Shown piece by piece: positions 1-5,492 of a stretch of DNA of 6,666 bases. Position numbers and translations under genes: made by a program. The notes below the pieces were generated by a model that was not told the origin of the DNA, ran no database searches, and saw nothing but the letters and a program-made list of their open reading frames with translations. The number at the start of each line of letters is the position of its first letter. Within the stretch, counting starts at the first letter, position 1. Source of the stretch: Actinomycetes bacterium (GTDB lineage Bacteria; Actinomycetota; Acidimicrobiia; Acidimicrobiales; Microtrichaceae); NCBI GenBank assembly GCA_023427825.1, contig JAEZAI010000376.1, forward strand, positions 1 through 6,666. Reading direction: 5' to 3'.

Positions 1-209
1 CGCGCCGCCAGGCCGGTTTCGAGGGGTCGGACCGACACCTCCGCGGCATGGTCCTGGCCGCGGTCGCCGAGGGCGGTCCGGCAGCCATCGGGGTGGAGCG
101 CTCGATGCTCGACGACGGCGTGGACGCCGGGCGCGTGGCGGCGGTCGTCGAGTCGCTGGTGGTCGACGGCCTCGTAGTCCGCGGCGCCGACGGCGTGCTC
201 CCCCCCCCC
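1..209 (+). CDS. mutY: A/G-specific adenine glycosylase MutY, C-terminal end (partial)
   Basis: The reading frame whose codons begin at position 3 opens with RRQAGFEGSDRHLRG and continues to GLVVRGADGVL. The FEGSDRxxRG stretch followed by a small helical segment ending in a GLVxxxDGxL-like strand is how I remember the C-terminus of actinobacterial MutY, the base-excision repair glycosylase that removes adenine opposite 8-oxoguanine. The catalytic HhH-GPD domain and Fe-S cluster cysteines would lie upstream of the window, so the call rests on the tail alone. The ATG at 48 is an internal Met. The end is uncertain: third codon positions are almost all G/C up to the C-run at 200-209 (3 A/T in 51 codons from 48 to 200), then composition changes (17 A/T in 61 codons from 210 to 392). 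No stop occurs in this frame until 1374-1376, inside the next gene's frame. See the finding on the poly-C tract. Confidence 0.6.
200..209 (+). repeat. Homopolymer tract of 10 C at the end of mutY
   Basis: Positions 200-209 are ten consecutive C. The tract sits where the MutY-like coding signal fades. With ten C the mutY frame stays open into the hydrolase gene. With nine C it would reach a TGA at 376-378, just before the hydrolase ribosome binding site. With eleven (or eight) C it would enter the frame that runs on to 1388-1390. Such a tract is a typical site for sequencing error or slippage. Confidence 0.8.
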
Positions 210-380
210 AGAGGCAGTCGGCCCAGCCCCGAGGCACCGACGCACCACCGACCGCGCCCCGCGGCCGACCGGGCCGAACGGGCCGGCCGAGATTTCGGTC
301 ACAGCGGACGGCATCGGCCTGTGCCGTTCACTTACTGTTCAGGTTGTCCGGACGCGTGGCAGGGCTCGATCCGGCTGACC

Positions 381-386
381 AGGGGG
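381..386 (+). promoter_or_regulatory. Ribosome binding site deciding a CTG start
   Basis: AGGGGG lies six bases before the CTG at 393. This spacing is ideal for a Shine-Dalgarno site and supports CTG 393 as the start of the hydrolase, rather than the in-frame GTG at 321, which has no clear site in front of it. Confidence 0.5.
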
Positions 387-392
387 ATCGTT

Positions 393-1376
393 CTGAACGT
401 CACGTTCTACGGCGTGCGGGGTTCGACTCCGTGCTCGGACGAGCGCCTGAGCCGTTACGGCGGGAACACGGCCTGCGTGGTCGTCGACCAACCGGGCCAC
501 CAGCCGATCGTGTTCGACCTCGGCACCGGGCTGCGCTTCTACGGCATCGAGAGCTGCGGCTGCCCGTCGGCGACCGTCCCGTTCAACGGCACCGCGCTCG
601 TCACTCACCTGCACTGGGACCACGTGCAGGGCATCCCGTTCTTCGCGCCGCTGCTCTGCGACGGCGCCGAGCTCGACCTGTACGCGCCGGCCCAGGAGGG
701 CGAGTCCCTGGGCGAGGTCGTGCGCGGCTTCCTGTCGCCGCCGTACTTCCCGGTCGAGGTCGACGCGCTGCCCGGCGAGATCCGCTTCCACGACACCGAA
801 CCCGGCTCGTTCCGGGTCGGCGACGCGCTCGTCACTGCGGCGTGGGTGCCGCACGTGGGTCCGACGCTCGGGTACCGGGTGGAGCTCGGCGGCCGGTCGG
901 TGGCGTACGTGAGCGACCACCAGCAGCCCGGCGTGGGGTCGACCGAGGTCGATCCTGGGGTGCTCGAGCTGTGCCGCGACGTGGACGTGCTGATCCACGA
1001 CGCGCAGTTCGACGACGCCGAGTTCGCGCAGCGCAGCGACTGGGGCCACTGCACGGTGGAGTACGCGGTCGAGGTGGCGGCCCAGGCCGGCTGCCGGACG
1101 CTCGTGCTGTTCCACCACGACCCGTCCCACCACGACGTCCGCGTGGACGAGCTCCTCGTCGAGGCCCGCGACCTGGCGGCCGCCAGGGGAGTGCCCGAGG
1201 TGGTCGCCGCGCACGAGGGCCTCACGCTCTCGCTCGTCCCCGCCGCCGCGTCCGACGCCACCGCCACCACCGCCCCCACCGGGCTGGGAGCGCTCGCGGA
1301 CCAGCAGCAGGGCGGCGTCGACACCCCCGTACGGGGTGCCCGCTCGGCGTCCTCGCCGATCGCAGCCGCCCGGTAG
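393..1376 (+). CDS. MBL-fold metallo-hydrolase, TaR3/PhnP-like
   Basis: This is a metallo-beta-lactamase-fold hydrolase, probably a cytoplasmic di-metal phosphodiesterase or nuclease-like enzyme of the TaR3-like/PhnP/RNase Z side of the superfamily; its substrate is unknown. Counting from CTG 393 (327 residues), it starts NVTFYGVRGSTPC and has the metal motif HLHWDH (H72, H74, D76, H77), a VPHVG histidine (H154), SDH (D175), IHDAQ (H202, D203), WGH (H219) and FHHDPSHHD (H241-H242). This is a complete set for two metals. The last ~45 residues, after SLVP, are Ala/Thr-rich and look like a disordered tail. No family-like start ATG or GTG exists: homologues typically begin MNVTFYGVRGS or MRVTFHGVRGS, which matches CTG 393. 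GTG 321 is the alternative start. It leads a tight cluster with the flavin reductase gene 10 nt downstream. The upstream frame is open into mutY, so an annotation pipeline may fuse the two. Confidence 0.85.
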   Translation: MNVTFYGVRGSTPCSDERLSRYGGNTACVVVDQPGHQPIVFDLGTGLRFYGIESCGCPSATVPFNGTALVTHLHWDHVQGIPFFAPLLCDGAELDLYAPAQEGESLGEVVRGFLSPPYFPVEVDALPGEIRFHDTEPGSFRVGDALVTAAWVPHVGPTLGYRVELGGRSVAYVSDHQQPGVGSTEVDPGVLELCRDVDVLIHDAQFDDAEFAQRSDWGHCTVEYAVEVAAQAGCRTLVLFHHDPSHHDVRVDELLVEARDLAAARGVPEVVAAHEGLTLSLVPAAASDATATTAPTGLGALADQQQGGVDTPVRGARSASSPIAAAR

Positions 1377-1386
1377 GTTCAGGGGC

Positions 1387-1914
1387 GTGACGGACACGAC
1401 CAGCACGGATCCCGACGGCGGGACCCCGATCGAGATCGACCCCATGCTGTACCGGCAGGTGCTCGGCCACTTCCCGACCGGGGTGACCGTCATCTCCTCG
1501 CAGGTGGACGGCCGACCGGTGGGCCTGGCCATCGGCAGCTTCTTCTCGGTGTCGCTCGACCCGCCGCTCGTCGGCTTCTGCGTGGCGCGCACCTCCACGA
1601 CGTGGCCGTCGATCGCGCAGACCGGCGTGTTCGGCGTGAGCGTCCTGGCGGAGGACCAGCACGAGACGTCCGGGCGCTTCGCCTCCAAGGCCGAGGACAA
1701 GTTCGAGGGCATCTCCTGGGACCCGTCGCCGATCACCCGCTCGCCGCTCATCCACGGCGCGGTGGCCCACATCGACTGCGAGCTGTACGAGACCCACCAG
1801 GGCGGTGACCACCTGATCGTGGAGGGCCTGGTGCGCTCGCTCGACGTGCACCGTCCCGACGTGGGGCCGCTGCTGTTCTTCAAGGGCGGCTACGGGCGCC
1901 ACGCCCAGCTCTGA
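1387..1914 (+). CDS. Flavin reductase-like domain protein (FMN-binding split barrel)
   Basis: This 175-residue protein belongs to the flavin reductase-like family (HpaC/HsaB type), cytosolic enzymes that bind FMN or FAD and often pass reduced flavin to a partner monooxygenase. Visible family marks are YRQVLGHFPTGVTVI (residues 22-36), the flavin-binding stretch GLAIGSFFSVSLDPPLVGF (46-64) with the usual SVSLDPPL core, a STTWPSI segment, and the closing GPLLFFKGGYGR near the C-terminus. The common GMTANSFTSVSL reads GLAIGSFFSVSL here. The length is normal for a single-domain member. The start is GTG 1387, preceded by GGTAGG (1372-1377), which overlaps the TAG stop of the hydrolase gene. An ATG at 1336 would overlap that gene and add an Arg-rich leader, so it was not used. 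No monooxygenase partner lies in the window, so the physiological electron acceptor cannot be named. The carbonic anhydrase homologue follows after 9 nt. Confidence 0.87.
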   Translation: MTDTTSTDPDGGTPIEIDPMLYRQVLGHFPTGVTVISSQVDGRPVGLAIGSFFSVSLDPPLVGFCVARTSTTWPSIAQTGVFGVSVLAEDQHETSGRFASKAEDKFEGISWDPSPITRSPLIHGAVAHIDCELYETHQGGDHLIVEGLVRSLDVHRPDVGPLLFFKGGYGRHAQL

Positions 1915-1923
1915 GACGCCGCC

Positions 1924-2442
1924 GTGCCCATCTACGCCCTCGGCGACCAGGAGCCGGAGATCCACCCGAGCGCCTACATCCACCCCGAAGCCGTGGTCAT
2001 CGGCTCGGTGGTGATCGGCGCGGAGTCCTCGGTGTGGCCGTGCGCCGTGCTGCGCGGTGACGACGGCTTCATCTTCATCGGCGCGCGCTGCTCGGTGCAG
2101 GACGGCGCGGTCATCCACACGACCCCGTTCTGGCCCACGACCGTCGGCGACGAGGTGACGATCGGTCACCTGGCCCATCTGGAGGGGTGCACGGTCGAGG
2201 ACAAGGCGCTCATCGGCATCGGTTCGAAGGTCCTCCACAACGCGCGGGTGGGCCGCGAGGCGATCGTGGGTGGGGGCGCGTTCGTGGGCAACAACAAGGT
2301 CGTCCCGCCGCTGGCGATGGCGCTCGGCATCCCGGCGACGATCAAGGAGAACGCGGTCGAGCCCGGCCACTTCGACCTGGGCGTGGAGTCCTACGTGCAG
2401 CGGCGGGTTCGCTACCAGGAGCAGCTCCGGCGCCTGGACTGA
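1924..2442 (+). CDS. Gamma-class carbonic anhydrase family protein (left-handed beta-helix)
   Basis: This 172-residue hexapeptide-repeat protein is of the gamma carbonic anhydrase/PaaY/YrdA group, normally cytosolic trimers with zinc bound between subunits. The repeats run from about residue 13 (IHPSAYIHPEAVVIGSVVIG) to about 125, followed by a C-terminal helix (YVQRRVRYQEQL). Conserved residues are R44-G45-D46, Q59-D60-G61 and H65 (first zinc His), then IGH with H82 (second zinc His). At the position where Cam and PaaY have the third zinc His, in an IGHxAxLHGC motif, this protein has IGHLAHLEGC, giving Glu87. His85 is nearby. Carbonic anhydrase activity is therefore not assured; it may instead act on or bind another ligand, such as a CoA thioester as proposed for PaaY. 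The start is GTG 1924, nine nt after the flavin reductase stop, with only a weak ribosome site. It is the last gene of the cluster and is followed by a hairpin at 2467-2486. Confidence 0.85.
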   Translation: MPIYALGDQEPEIHPSAYIHPEAVVIGSVVIGAESSVWPCAVLRGDDGFIFIGARCSVQDGAVIHTTPFWPTTVGDEVTIGHLAHLEGCTVEDKALIGIGSKVLHNARVGREAIVGGGAFVGNNKVVPPLAMALGIPATIKENAVEPGHFDLGVESYVQRRVRYQEQLRRLD

Positions 2443-2466
2443 GCGACCTGCGTTCTGTTCCTCCCC

Positions 2467-2486
2467 TTCGACGCCGGAGCGTCGAA
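2467..2486 (+). terminator. Hairpin after the hydrolase/flavin reductase/carbonic anhydrase cluster
   Basis: TTCGACGC and GCGTCGAA form a perfect 8-bp stem around a CGGA tetraloop, 24 nt after the last stop codon. No T-run follows on either strand, so this would be a U-less terminator or a 3'-end stabiliser. Confidence 0.5.
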
Positions 2487-2642
2487 AAGGTGGAACGAAG
2501 CGGGGTGGTGCGGCCGACCCGGTCGGAGGATCCTCAGGCAGGCGGAAGTGCCCCTACCGCCGGAGTGCTGGTCCCGGCCACACTGGGTACCTGTCGTGGA
2601 CCGGACCGACCGATCGCGACCGCCGGACTCCGGATCCCCACC
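2487..2642 (+). other. Non-coding gap ahead of the secreted protein gene
   Basis: I see no convincing gene here. The stretch holds CCGACC-C-GGTCGG (2514-2526), a 6-bp inverted repeat with one central base, directly followed by the 8-bp palindrome AGGATCCT (2527-2534). Either could be an operator for the gene at 2643. A TACCTG hexamer at 2588-2593 is a weak -10 candidate with no good -35 partner. GGAT at 2632-2635 is the only modest ribosome-site candidate before ATG 2643. Confidence 0.35.
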
Positions 2643-3302
2643 ATGCGCCGACAGATCACCACACTCGTCCTCGCCCTCAGCACGATCGCGCTGGCCGCGG
2701 GTCTCGGGCTCGCCGCCCCCGCCGGGGCGCAGGGCTGCAGTGGCGACGTGGTGTCGGCCTCCATGTCGGCCGAGTCCGCCAGCGGTGCCACCTGGTCGGT
2801 GACCGCGGCCTGCGTGGACGCCCGCGACTACTTCACCGACGAGGTGGAGGGTCACCAGTTCGCGATCGGGATCTCGACGGTCACCTACGACGACGGCCAC
2901 GTGGGCCGGCTCGCGTTCCTCTCGGTCCGCGTCGACGCCTCCGAGGCGGTCACGGTCGTGGGCATGGAGGACCCGGCCAGCGGTCAGCTGCACTTCGCCG
3001 GGACGGTCCGCCAGGCGGCGATCGGCACGACGGGCGCCACCGTGAGCGGCGACGGCGTGGCCTTCCCGCCGCTGGAGGCCGCGACGGTCAGCCTGGACTT
3101 CACGGACTCGGCCGCGCCGTGGCCCGACTGGGCGACCACCACGACGACCACGCCCGACGGGGCGACCACGGTCCCCGATCAGGGCCCGACGACCACGGTG
3201 CCGGCCACCACCACGCCGGCGGTGACCACGACCGTGCCGTCGACGAGCGAGCTGCCGACCGTGCCCGGCATGGACCTCACCACCACGTCGCTCGTCCCCT
3301 GA
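2643..3302 (+). CDS. Secreted protein of unknown function with Thr/Pro-rich C-terminal tail
   Basis: I do not recognise a family in this 219-residue protein. It begins with a clear Sec signal peptide: MRRQ, a hydrophobic run to about residue 25, then APAGA with likely signal peptidase I cleavage after Ala29. Cys32 follows closely, but AGAQGC is not a lipobox, so a lipoprotein is unlikely. The mature part has two cysteines (Cys32 and Cys57), which may form a disulfide outside the cell. Residues about 33-160 are rich in Ser, Ala, Val and acidic residues with alternating patterns suggesting a small beta-rich domain. From residue ~164 the chain is Thr/Pro/Val-rich (TTTTTTP, TTTVP and TTTP repeats), like the linker or glycosylated stalk sequences of many actinobacterial exported proteins. 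The chain ends without an LPxTG motif or membrane anchor, so it should be released or held non-covalently. It is a single gene, convergent with the DUF2752 gene. Confidence 0.75.
   Translation: MRRQITTLVLALSTIALAAGLGLAAPAGAQGCSGDVVSASMSAESASGATWSVTAACVDARDYFTDEVEGHQFAIGISTVTYDDGHVGRLAFLSVRVDASEAVTVVGMEDPASGQLHFAGTVRQAAIGTTGATVSGDGVAFPPLEAATVSLDFTDSAAPWPDWATTTTTTPDGATTVPDQGPTTTVPATTTPAVTTTVPSTSELPTVPGMDLTTTSLVP
3132..3245 (+). repeat. Low-complexity Thr-codon repeat (ACC/ACG)
   Basis: Imperfect repeats of accacgacgaccac type encode the Thr-rich tail of the secreted protein. Runs of ACC and ACG codons alternate with Pro and Val codons. This is a coding low-complexity tract and may vary in length between strains. 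Confidence 0.6.
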
Positions 3303-3313
3303 TCGGCGCAACG

Positions 3314-3348
3314 CGACGGCGTCGGGCCGTGGTGGTGCGACACCGTCG
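3314..3348. terminator. Bidirectional hairpin between the convergent secreted-protein and DUF2752 genes
   Basis: CGACGGCGTCG (3314-3324) and CGACACCGTCG (3338-3348) form an 11-position stem with one C-A mismatch in the plus transcript, which becomes a G-U pair in the minus transcript. The loop is 13 nt. It fills the 47-nt gap between the two stop codons and ends one base before the minus-strand TAG. There is no U-run on either side. Confidence 0.55.
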
Positions 3349-3349
3349 G

Positions 3350-3850
3350 CTAGGCGCTGTCGGCCGCCAGCCAGTGCACCCAGCCCGACGCGGCGTCCAG
3401 GTTGCGCACCACGGTGAACGCGATCAGGAGCACTGCGATCCCGACGAGCGCGGGGCGGGGGAGCGAGGGCAGCCGGAAGGGTCGGTCCTGCAGCGAGCGG
3501 ACGAGCCACACGACCCACAGGATCGCGACCACCGGGAGCACCACCGCCACCAGCACGTTGTGGTCGGCCGCAACCAGCCAGTCGCCCCGGAGCAGCGCGT
3601 TGGTCGCCCGCAGGCCGCCGCACAGGGGGCAGGCGATGCCGAACACCGCCTGGGACCAGCAGACGGCGGTGCCGCCGTCGCCCGGATCCCACAGCGCGAT
3701 CGCAGCGCCCGCACCGGCGACCGCAGCGCCCGTGGCGACGGGTGCCACCCACCTGGGACGGCTCCGGGCGGCCCCGACCGGCGCGGGTGGGGCCCAGCCG
3801 GGCTGCGGCCCGTCGGTTCGCTCGTCGCCGGTCACGGACACGTCGTCCAC
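3350..3850 (-). CDS. DUF2752 membrane protein
   Basis: This is a small inner-membrane protein of the DUF2752 family, whose function is not established. It has 166 residues from GTG 3850. Residues 1-33 are a Pro-rich, cytosolic-looking leader. Hydrophobic segments follow at about 35-53, 99-117 and 134-149. The family signature is present: [18 protein letters not shown] with Cys74 and Cys77, then AADHNVLV (95-101), and the closing FTVVRNL (145-151). The CPxCGG pair may bind a metal or be redox-active; that is inference. The start is uncertain: GTG 3850 has TAGG directly against it, whereas the GTG three codons on (3839-3841) has AGGGTGG at good distance, giving 163 residues. It is convergent with the secreted-protein gene and divergent from sufB, with a 190-nt gap before sufB. 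Confidence 0.82.
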   Translation of the reverse strand: MDDVSVTGDERTDGPQPGWAPPAPVGAARSRPRWVAPVATGAAVAGAGAAIALWDPGDGGTAVCWSQAVFGIACPLCGGLRATNALLRGDWLVAADHNVLVAVVLPVVAILWVVWLVRSLQDRPFRLPSLPRPALVGIAVLLIAFTVVRNLDAASGWVHWLAADSA

Positions 3851-4040
3851 CCTAGGCAGGGCGGCGCCGGCAGCGGCGCCACGCGGACCCGACGGGGCCG
3901 GATCGCGGATCGCCTGCGGGAGGTGCCAGGAACCACTCGGGCGGGGAATGTCGGCGCCGCCAGGGGGTTGTTACTATCTGCGTAGGAGAAATCCGCCTGC
4001 CAGTTCCCCGACCACCGACCCTCCGGGGAGGAGCTCCCAC
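3851..4040 (+). promoter_or_regulatory. Divergent upstream region and sufB leader
   Basis: This 190-nt gap separates the DUF2752 gene from sufB. TACTAT at 3973-3978 inside GTTGTTACTATCTGCG is the best -10 candidate (TANNNT type) for sufB, in an island of lower GC; no convincing -35 is visible. Transcription starting around 3985 would leave a leader of about 55 nt. A tandem GGATCGC repeat lies at 3900-3913, and three GGCGCC palindromes lie at 3863, 3875 and 3953. An in-frame ATG at 3948 could extend SufB but lacks a ribosome site and would add unlike-family sequence. No SufR-type regulator gene is present here. Confidence 0.4.
4027..4033 (+). promoter_or_regulatory. Strong ribosome binding site of sufB
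   Basis: GGAGGAG lies seven bases before ATG 4041 and is the strongest Shine-Dalgarno site in the window. It fixes the SufB start. The site is overlapped by two possible hairpins: TCCCCG/CGGGGA (4005-4010 with 4024-4029) and GGGAG/CTCCC (4026-4030 with 4034-4038), which exclude each other. Confidence 0.75.
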
Positions 4041-5435
4041 ATGTCGGTCGACCTCGACCTCTCCAAGTACTCGCTCGGTTGGAGCGACGAGGAGGACTAC
4101 GTCTTCAAGCCCAAGCGCGGGCTGGACGAGGCGATCGTGCGGGAGATGTCGTGGATGAAGGGCGAGCCCCAGTGGATGCTCGACTTCCGCCTCAAGTCGC
4201 TGCGGGCCTTCGAGAAGCGCCCGATGCCCCGATGGGGTGGCGACATGTCGGAGATCTACTTCGACGACATCTACTACTACATCAAGCCCACGGACACGCA
4301 GGTCGACGAGTGGGACGAGCTCCCCGACGCGATCAAGAACACGTACGAGAAGCTCGGCATCCCCGAGGCGGAGCGCAAGTACCTCGCGGGCGTCACTGCG
4401 CAGTACGAGTCCGAGGTGGTGTTCCACCGCAACCGTGAGGACCTGGAGCGCCAGGGCGTCATCTTCTGCGACATGGACACGGCGCTGCGCGAGCACCCCG
4501 AGATCGTCAAGCAGTACTTCGGCACCGTCATCCCCCGCAACGACAACAAGTTCTCGGCGCTGAACTCGTCGGTGTGGTCCGGTGGCTCGTTCATCTACGT
4601 CCCGCCGGGCGTCGAGGTCGAGATGCCGCTGCAGGCCTACTTCCGCATCAACGCGGAGAACATGGGTCAGTTCGAGCGGACGCTGATCATCGCCGACAAG
4701 GGCTCCAAGGTGCACTACATCGAGGGCTGCTCGGCCCCCGTGTACACGTCGGACTCGCTGCACTCGGCGGTCGTCGAGATCGTCGTGAAGGAGGCCGCCC
4801 GGGTCACCTACACGACCATCCAGAACTGGTCCTCCAACGTCTTCAACCTGGTCACCAAGCGGGCCCGGGTCGAGGCCGAGGGCCACATGGAGTGGATCGA
4901 CGGCAACATCGGCTCCCGCCTGACCATGAAGTACCCGTCGGTCGTCATGGTCGGCCCCAAGGCCTCGGGCGAGGTGCTGTCGGTGGCGTACGCCGGCGCC
5001 GGCCAGCACCAGGACACCGGCTCCAAGATGATCCATGCCGCGCCGGAGACCACGTCCAAGATCGTCTCGAAGTCGATCTCCAAGGACGGCGGCAAGACCT
5101 CGTACCGCGGCTTGGTCCGGGTCGAGGACGACGCCTACGGCTGCCGCTCGCACGTGCAGTGCGACGCGCTCATCCTCGATCCCGACTCGATCTCCGACAC
5201 CTACCCGTACATGGAGGTGGGCGCCCGGGACGCGGTCATCGGCCACGAGGCCACCGTGTCCAAGGTCGCCGACGAGCAGCTCTTCTACCTGATGAGCCGC
5301 GGCCTCTCCGAGGAGCAGGCCATGTCCATGGTGGTCAACGGGTTCATCGAGCCCGTCACCCGGACGCTCCCCATGGAGTACGCGGTCGAGTGGTCCCGCC
5401 TGATCGAGCTCCAGATGGAAGGCAGCGTCGGCTGA
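4041..5435 (+). CDS. sufB: Fe-S cluster assembly scaffold protein SufB
   Basis: SufB is the scaffold subunit of the cytosolic SufBC2D complex, on which Fe-S clusters are built using sulfur delivered by SufS with SufE or SufU. The 464-residue length suits the shorter Gram-positive type. The N-terminus [20 protein letters not shown] and the helical segment with [12 protein letters not shown] are typical. The core beta-helix carries [16 protein letters not shown], then [10 protein letters not shown] with Cys230, which by motif corresponds to the sulfur-accepting cysteine (Cys254 in E. coli numbering). HVQCDALIL has Cys374 and GHEATVSK has His402 and Glu403, matching the E. coli Cys405/Glu434 region used for cluster assembly. 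The C-terminus [19 protein letters not shown] to MEGSVG is intact. No intein interrupts it, unlike the SufB of some mycobacteria. The gene appears to be transcribed alone: a divergent DUF2752 gene lies upstream and a convergent PAS/GGDEF gene lies 48 nt downstream, so sufD, sufC and sufS must be elsewhere. Confidence 0.97.
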   Translation: MSVDLDLSKYSLGWSDEEDYVFKPKRGLDEAIVREMSWMKGEPQWMLDFRLKSLRAFEKRPMPRWGGDMSEIYFDDIYYYIKPTDTQVDEWDELPDAIKNTYEKLGIPEAERKYLAGVTAQYESEVVFHRNREDLERQGVIFCDMDTALREHPEIVKQYFGTVIPRNDNKFSALNSSVWSGGSFIYVPPGVEVEMPLQAYFRINAENMGQFERTLIIADKGSKVHYIEGCSAPVYTSDSLHSAVVEIVVKEAARVTYTTIQNWSSNVFNLVTKRARVEAEGHMEWIDGNIGSRLTMKYPSVVMVGPKASGEVLSVAYAGAGQHQDTGSKMIHAAPETTSKIVSKSISKDGGKTSYRGLVRVEDDAYGCRSHVQCDALILDPDSISDTYPYMEVGARDAVIGHEATVSKVADEQLFYLMSRGLSEEQAMSMVVNGFIEPVTRTLPMEYAVEWSRLIELQMEGSVG

Positions 5436-5442
5436 GCCCCCC

Positions 5443-5492
5443 GTTCTGTGATGCTCCTCCGGGTCATTTCCCCCGGCGCAGCATCACAGAAC
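5443..5492. terminator. Long bidirectional hairpin between sufB and the PAS/GGDEF gene
   Basis: GTTCTGTGATGCT (5443-5455) and AGCATCACAGAAC (5480-5492) are a perfect 13-bp inverted repeat. Inside it CCGGG (5459-5463) pairs with CCCGG (5472-5476) around an 8-nt loop. It begins 7 nt after the sufB stop and contains the stop codon of the minus-strand gene (5484-5486), so it would end transcripts from both sides. No U-run follows on either strand. Confidence 0.75.

Noticed and set aside
296..306. CGGTCACAGCG shared with 6597-6607, both upstream of plus-strand gene starts.
   Set aside because: A few 11-base matches are expected by chance in a window of this size and GC content; flanks do not match.
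333..338. TACTGT as a -10 element for the hydrolase gene.
   Set aside because: It lies in a lower-GC patch at a plausible distance, but no -35 partner is visible, so it is too weak to list as a feature.
339..1883. Long minus-strand open frame across the hydrolase and flavin reductase genes; similar ones at 1222-2370 and 2412-3752.
   Set aside because: Products are low-complexity Arg/Gly/His-rich sequences opposite well-supported genes; high GC removes stop codons from antisense frames.
2724..2738. Lipoprotein signal on the exported protein (Cys32 just after the signal peptide).
   Set aside because: AGAQGC lacks the Leu/Val at -3 and the expected lipobox pattern; cleavage after AGA by signal peptidase I fits better.
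3948..4040. In-frame ATG at 3948 extending SufB by 31 residues.
   Set aside because: No ribosome site, it would place the TACTAT promoter candidate inside the gene, and ATG 4041 has GGAGGAG at ideal spacing and a family-like N-terminus.
4728..4730. Possible intein insertion site in SufB, as in some mycobacteria.
   Set aside because: The sequence is continuous through EGCSAPVY and all later motifs; no intein is present.
3852..5246. Long minus-strand open frame covering sufB (464 codons).
   Set aside because: It is the antisense shadow of a GC-rich gene: sufB on the plus strand is unmistakable, and the antisense product is Arg/Val/Leu/Asp-rich with no family motif.
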